Translations under genes and position numbers: made by a program
Part shown: one piece after another, positions 60,513 through 64,000 of the stretch
How the letters are laid out: each line of letters starts with the position of its first letter
Position numbering within the stretch: the first letter of the stretch is position 1
The notes under the pieces: generated by a model
What the model was told of the DNA's origin: nothing
What the model saw: the letters and a program-made list of their open reading frames with translations, nothing else
Database searches by the model: none
Assembly (NCBI GenBank): GCA_019636235.1
Contig: JAHBXW010000003.1
Coordinates: 126,001 to 190,000, forward strand
Source of the DNA: Planctomyces sp.
GTDB taxonomy: Bacteria > Planctomycetota > Planctomycetia > Planctomycetales > Planctomycetaceae
Reading direction: 5' to 3'
DNA: 64,000 nt

Positions 60513-61184
60513 TCAGCGTCCCTCGCCGATGGATGCCGCTGCCCGCGCGTTTCGCTCGACGTCTCGCGTCGCGCTTCCCGCGGGCCCCGGACTGAGCGCC
60601 GGCCCCGCGACAATCAACAGCGCCGCCAGCGCCGCCGGACCCAGAAACAACGGCCTCTGCAAAAGCTCATTCAGCTGCGCCGCGGACTCGGCCAATGGAT
60701 CGCAGACGCGGTCGTCCTGATCCTTCGAAGTCGCCGCCGATTCCAGCACAATGTGCTCGCCCGGTGTCCCCTGCACGGCGCCCGCCGCCCCTGGAGAACG
60801 CCGCGCGAAACACAGCCGGATCAGATCCGTCGCGCCGATCCGCCACACGATGCCCGCGATCGCCAGCCCGCCGGCCAGCGTGAACGTCCACAACAGCACG
60901 TACAGCCCTTCGGACCAGCCCAGCCCCGCGCCGATCAGCGCGGCCAGCTTCACATCGCCCCCCCCGACATCCAGACACAGGTAGCCCGCCATCATCAGCC
61001 CGCCGCAGACCAGCCAGCCCGACAGAGACGCCAGCCATCCGTCCAGGCCTCCCTGCCAGCCGGCGGCCGCCACGCACAGCAACATCGCCGGGTAAGTGAC
61101 GACGTTGCGGATCTTCCGGGCCTTCAGGTCCGTCCACGCGGACATGGCCAGCGCCGCCACCAGGATCGCGAACGGTGCGTCCAC
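60513..61184 (-). CDS. Prepilin peptidase (CpaA/TadV type)
   Basis: A 223-residue membrane protease. The catalytic aspartates lie in SAWTDLKARKIRN and CLDVGGGDVKLAAL. Unlike the enzyme at 12624-13889 it has no zinc domain, as expected of the Flp-processing type. About 90 C-terminal residues after the core, including a further hydrophobic stretch, are not part of the family. The gene is flanked by candidate substrates: the Flp-like peptide nine bases before and the TadE-like gene right after. Confidence 0.9.
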   Translation of the reverse strand: MDAPFAILVAALAMSAWTDLKARKIRNVVTYPAMLLCVAAAGWQGGLDGWLASLSGWLVCGGLMMAGYLCLDVGGGDVKLAALIGAGLGWSEGLYVLLWTFTLAGGLAIAGIVWRIGATDLIRLCFARRSPGAAGAVQGTPGEHIVLESAATSKDQDDRVCDPLAESAAQLNELLQRPLFLGPAALAALLIVAGPALSPGPAGSATRDVERNARAAASIGEGR

Positions 61185-61192
61185 GGCCGGGA

Positions 61193-61402
61193 CTACCGTA
61201 CGCCGCCCTGGGCGTTGTAGCTCTCTTCGATCAGGTTGTCCGTCGATTCGTTGAAGTACCTCTGAATCTTCGGCCAGCCGACTTTCAGCAGAAAGATCAG
61301 AATCGGCACGGCGACCGCCGCGAGGATCAGAATGGTCTCGATGCTCAGCGCGCCGCGCCGGCCGTTCCGCGTGCGGCGGCGGAAGGGGTGTTTCTGAAGC
61401 AT
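61193..61402 (-). CDS. Flp-type prepilin
   Basis: A 69-residue peptide. RRGALSIETILILAAVAVPI fits a class IVb prepilin: a basic 17-residue leader ending in Gly17, cleavage before Ala18, Glu22 at +5, and one hydrophobic helix. The C-terminal part is polar and ends QGGVR. It lies nine bases before the dedicated prepilin peptidase gene. It should be processed and assembled in the membrane, though no ATPase of a Tad machine is in the window. Confidence 0.85.
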   Translation of the reverse strand: MLQKHPFRRRTRNGRRGALSIETILILAAVAVPILIFLLKVGWPKIQRYFNESTDNLIEESYNAQGGVR

Positions 61403-61444
61403 GGTCCGGCTCTCGTGGCGGCGGGTTCGTTCAGATCATTCAAT

Positions 61445-61672
61445 TTACAGGAACGGCGAGGCGATCAGCACGCAGGTCAGTTCGTAGACGAGGCTGATGA
61501 TGCGACGGATCGGACTCAGGGACAGCGCGACGAACGGCAACAGCGCCGTCATCAGCAGGACGTAGTCCAGCGTCGTCGCGCCGCAGCGGGACAGCTGCCG
61601 CAGGACGGAACAGCCGGTCAATGGCGTCTGACGCCGTCGACGTCCGTACGGTCTGCGCACCCTGCCCTGCAT
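61445..61672 (-). CDS. Flp-like prepilin with Asp in place of Glu5
   Basis: A 75-residue peptide from the ATG at 61672. Alternative starts are the ATG at 61690 and a TTG at 61621 (TGCSVLRQL). RCGATTLDYVLLMTALLPFV has the Flp layout (Gly then Ala-Thr-Thr-Leu-Asp-Tyr), but the acidic residue at +5 is Asp. The hydrophobic helix continues and the C-terminus is again hydrophobic (VYELTCVLIASPFL). It is the first gene of the Tad-like cluster, 42 bases before the canonical Flp-like gene. Confidence 0.7.
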   Translation of the reverse strand: MQGRVRRPYGRRRRQTPLTGCSVLRQLSRCGATTLDYVLLMTALLPFVALSLSPIRRIISLVYELTCVLIASPFL

Positions 61673-61930
61673 CCCCGAAGAATACGGCATCGCCAGAGGC
61701 GAAGCCAGACGGGATGGACGCGCCGCCCCCCGCTGGCGACGCCCGGCAGCCCCGGCAGGCTCCGCAGGAAACGCCTTCCGAACGCCCGCCGCGGGAAGGG
61801 GCGCTCCAAATCCCGCCCGACAAGCGGGACGCTCGTTCGACCGGCGATTATGATTTCCGGAGCTGCGTCGATCGCTGCGGGCCGGACGTTCCGTCGCCGC
61901 GCGGATGCCGCCGGACTCCGGGAAGTTCCC

Positions 61931-63955
61931 ATGCCAGTCTTTCACAGGCCCCTGTTGCTGCTGGCGATCATCGGGGCGATGGCCTTCGCCAATCGTCCCG
62001 TTCAGGCGCTGGACGTCCTTCGCGTCGACTGGGGCTTCGACGGCCGAATCGTGCTCAAGACGTTCAACCCGGTGACGGTTGAGGTCATCAACAATTCCCG
62101 CACGCCGTTTGAGGGACCCGTCCAACTCGAAATCGGAGCGACCGGCGCCCGGGACCTGCCCCACATCGAGCCCGACCTGTTCATCGAACCGGGCGGCGTT
62201 CGGCGGATCCAGTTCTTCCCCTACATCGAGGAACAGTGGTCCGAGTTCTCCCTCAGCTGGGGGCCGCACGGCGAGTTCCGGCGAAGCCTCACCGACCCGG
62301 CCGCGCAGCTTCGCAGCGGACCGCCCGCCACCGTGCTGATTCGCGACGGCGTCAGCAACATCCCCTTTCGATCGCGATTGCCGGTGTTTGACGCCCAGGA
62401 CTTTCCGGTGTCGGTCTCGGGAACCACGGGGCTGAAAGCGGCACTGCTCGACCAGGCTCCGCGCTGGGACGCGCTCCGCGCCCAGGCGTTCCGCGACTGG
62501 CTGGCCGCGGGAGGCACGGTGCACCTGCTGCACGACGCCACCGGCGGATTCCCGACCTTCTCCGCGCCGCTGGAAGTTCTGAATGAGCCGTCCGACGTGA
62601 TTCCCGTCGGCGCCGGGCAGGTCGTCCGGCACCCCCGGCAGGTCGCCCAGATCGACGAAGGGTTCCTGCAGGACAGTTTGCAGCTTCTCCCGCCGCAGGC
62701 GGAGGCCCTCACGCCCGAGCGGGTCGATTACAACTACGGCTATAACTGGTCCGTGTCTTCCAGCCTGGCGCCGCTGCTGCGGTCGCTGACCCGGCCCGAC
62801 CACAGCTGGTCGCTGATCTTTCTGCTGTCGTTCGCGTACCTGGGAGTCGTGTTCCCGGGTTGCTGGCTGATCGGCCGGCGGCGGGCTGATTTCCGGATCT
62901 CGTATCCGGTCCTGCTGGGGGCCGTGCTGATATTCTCACTGGCGTTCAACTCGATCGGGCAGCGCGGATACGGCGAGCAGACGGCCTGGAACTCGGTGGC
63001 CATCGCCCGGCCCCTGGGAGAGGGACGCTGGGTCATCGAGTGCCTGGACAATTCGTTCGTGACCAGCGGCGGCCAGTACGACTATGCCCACGAAGCGGAC
63101 GGGCTGATCTACAGCACGGGCGGGACTCCCGACACGCGGCAGGGATTCTGTCGGAATCGTCCGGGCGCCATGATCTCCGTCGAAATCCCCCCCTACTCCT
63201 CACAGACGCTGCTGCACACAGGCGTGGTGAAAGGGCCGGATTTCCATCCCCGGATCGTCTCGTTCGACGCGACGTCCAGTCCACCCACATTTGCTTTAGC
63301 CTGGTCCGGCACGCCCCCCGCAGAGTTCAACGCGCGGGCCATTTACGGCCAGACGATGTACACGTTGCAGAAGGCGAACGCCGAAGTCCGCTCGTTCGGT
63401 CCGCAGACGATCGAAAGCGTGCTGTCGGGCACCGGCCACCGATATCGCTACGTCTATCAGTACGAGGAGGGCGGCGTGAACGCCCGGAATGTCTACAACG
63501 AAGCGGAACTGCCGTTGATCGGCCAATGCCTGGGGATTCGCAACGATCAGCAGTTGCCGCAGTACTCGCACCCGGCAGGGCGCCTGCGAGTGCTGGTGTA
63601 CGCCCCGATGCCACAAGAGTTTCTGGAGATGTCGCAGGGGCCGCAGCAGCGGCACGGTTACGTGCTGTATTCGTTCGATCTGCCGGTCGATGCGGCCCCC
63701 GACGTGGCCTCCCCGTTTGCTACGCCGGCCAGCACGGAAGCGGAATCGACGGGCGAACCGGATGTGCCGTCTGCGGAGACCAGCACGGACGAGACTGCGT
63801 CGGAAACGGCGGATCCGGCAGTTGACCCAGCGGACCCCGCCACGGAGGCGTCCGATGAACGCCGGGAGCCGGCCGAGGCTGCGCCGGACTCCACGGACGC
63901 TGCGGAGGAACGAGACAACGCGACTGCCGAAGAGGCGACGGAAGCGGCCGACTAG
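61931..63955 (+). CDS. Large membrane protein of unknown function with acidic tail
   Basis: A 674-residue product. Residues 1-26 are a signal peptide (HRPLLLLAIIGAMAFANRPVQA). A beta-rich extracytoplasmic region of about 260 residues leads to at least two hydrophobic helices (SWSLIFLLSFAYLGVVFPGCWLIG and LLGAVLIFSLAFNSIG), then a second soluble region. The last about 85 residues are Glu/Asp/Ala/Thr/Pro-rich and low complexity. The outline resembles membrane proteins found beside BatA-like and ABC-transport genes in Planctomycetes, but I cannot assign a family. GGGAAG lies upstream of the ATG. Divergent from the Tad-like cluster. Confidence 0.8.
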   Translation: MPVFHRPLLLLAIIGAMAFANRPVQALDVLRVDWGFDGRIVLKTFNPVTVEVINNSRTPFEGPVQLEIGATGARDLPHIEPDLFIEPGGVRRIQFFPYIEEQWSEFSLSWGPHGEFRRSLTDPAAQLRSGPPATVLIRDGVSNIPFRSRLPVFDAQDFPVSVSGTTGLKAALLDQAPRWDALRAQAFRDWLAAGGTVHLLHDATGGFPTFSAPLEVLNEPSDVIPVGAGQVVRHPRQVAQIDEGFLQDSLQLLPPQAEALTPERVDYNYGYNWSVSSSLAPLLRSLTRPDHSWSLIFLLSFAYLGVVFPGCWLIGRRRADFRISYPVLLGAVLIFSLAFNSIGQRGYGEQTAWNSVAIARPLGEGRWVIECLDNSFVTSGGQYDYAHEADGLIYSTGGTPDTRQGFCRNRPGAMISVEIPPYSSQTLLHTGVVKGPDFHPRIVSFDATSSPPTFALAWSGTPPAEFNARAIYGQTMYTLQKANAEVRSFGPQTIESVLSGTGHRYRYVYQYEEGGVNARNVYNEAELPLIGQCLGIRNDQQLPQYSHPAGRLRVLVYAPMPQEFLEMSQGPQQRHGYVLYSFDLPVDAAPDVASPFATPASTEAESTGEPDVPSAETSTDETASETADPAVDPADPATEASDERREPAEAAPDSTDAAEERDNATAEEATEAAD

Positions 63956-63977
63956 CTCGATTGCAGAGCAGCCGACC

Positions 63978-64000
63978 ATGATACGCCGGCCGCTTCGCCC
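63978..64000 (+). CDS. Start of a further gene, cut by the window edge
   Basis: An ATG at 63978 opens a frame reading MIRRPLR to the edge, 22 bases after the previous stop. Too little is visible to identify it; it is likely to be cotranscribed with the large membrane protein. Confidence 0.4.

Overview
The window is about 64 kb of high-GC bacterial chromosome and reads as a member of the Planctomycetota, probably close to the Planctomycetaceae. The evidence is the gene content: a multihaem cytochrome linked to a b6f-like bc complex, a large HEXXHXXGXXH secreted metalloprotease, a sulfatase beside a Tat-exported TIM-barrel protein, DUF1080 and DUF6807 secreted proteins, an FGE-like protein, pilin-like peptides of a reduced Tad type, and an S10-spc ribosomal cluster without rpmD. 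No database search was possible, so the lineage is an inference. Coding density is high. Because of the GC content, very long open frames lie antisense to real genes; these were discarded.

Layout. 1-6276 (minus): a respiratory quinol-oxidising operon, transcribed Rieske protein, cytochrome b6-like subunit, extended subunit IV-like protein, then a membrane-anchored hexahaem-or-more cytochrome c that runs off the left edge. 6485-14437: housekeeping and single genes (YggS-type PLP protein, two small membrane proteins, MATE transporter, metalloprotease, and a shikimate kinase/prepilin peptidase pair). 14573-18955: a membrane-anchored unknown, NAD-dependent DNA ligase, and a Uma2-type protein with an internal N-terminal duplication. 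18963-29255 (minus): one ribosomal protein operon of 20 genes from rpsJ to rplO, with a recognisable sigma-70-type promoter carrying a perfect inverted repeat and a strong intrinsic terminator. 29350-35326: HD-domain protein, esterase and metallophosphatase, and a tightly overlapping minus-strand operon of DUF1080, HAD, SDR and FGE-like genes. 35784-43082: haemolysin III, an isolated piece of UvrA, GlgC, an acetyltransferase, NadK-QueC, beta-carbonic anhydrase and DinB. 43158-49769: S9 peptidase, IlvD, a small unknown, MiaA, and a Cys-rich pilin-like peptide. 50412-58281 (plus): Cys/His-rich lipoprotein candidate, heavy-metal RND adaptor and pump, sulfatase, Tat-exported TIM-barrel protein. 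58354-61690 (minus): a compact Tad-like cluster of two Flp-type prepilins, a prepilin peptidase and a TadE-like protein, followed by a DUF6807 protein. 61931-63955: a large membrane protein of unknown function, and the first codons of another gene at the right edge.

How the genes work together. The first operon should oxidise quinol and pass electrons through the Rieske centre to the multihaem cytochrome; the cytochrome b half keeps the haem-c_i cysteine and the b6-type histidine spacing. The ribosomal genes form one translation unit with tight overlaps. The RND pump with its His-rich adaptor is a metal-efflux module, although no outer-membrane factor is next to it. The Tad-like cluster supplies its own signal peptidase and candidate substrates. 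The less ordinary points are the repeated, probably cytoplasmic, N-terminal region of the Rieske protein, the isolated UvrA half-cassette, the rpsC/rplP overlap, and the Asp-for-Glu Flp-type prepilin.
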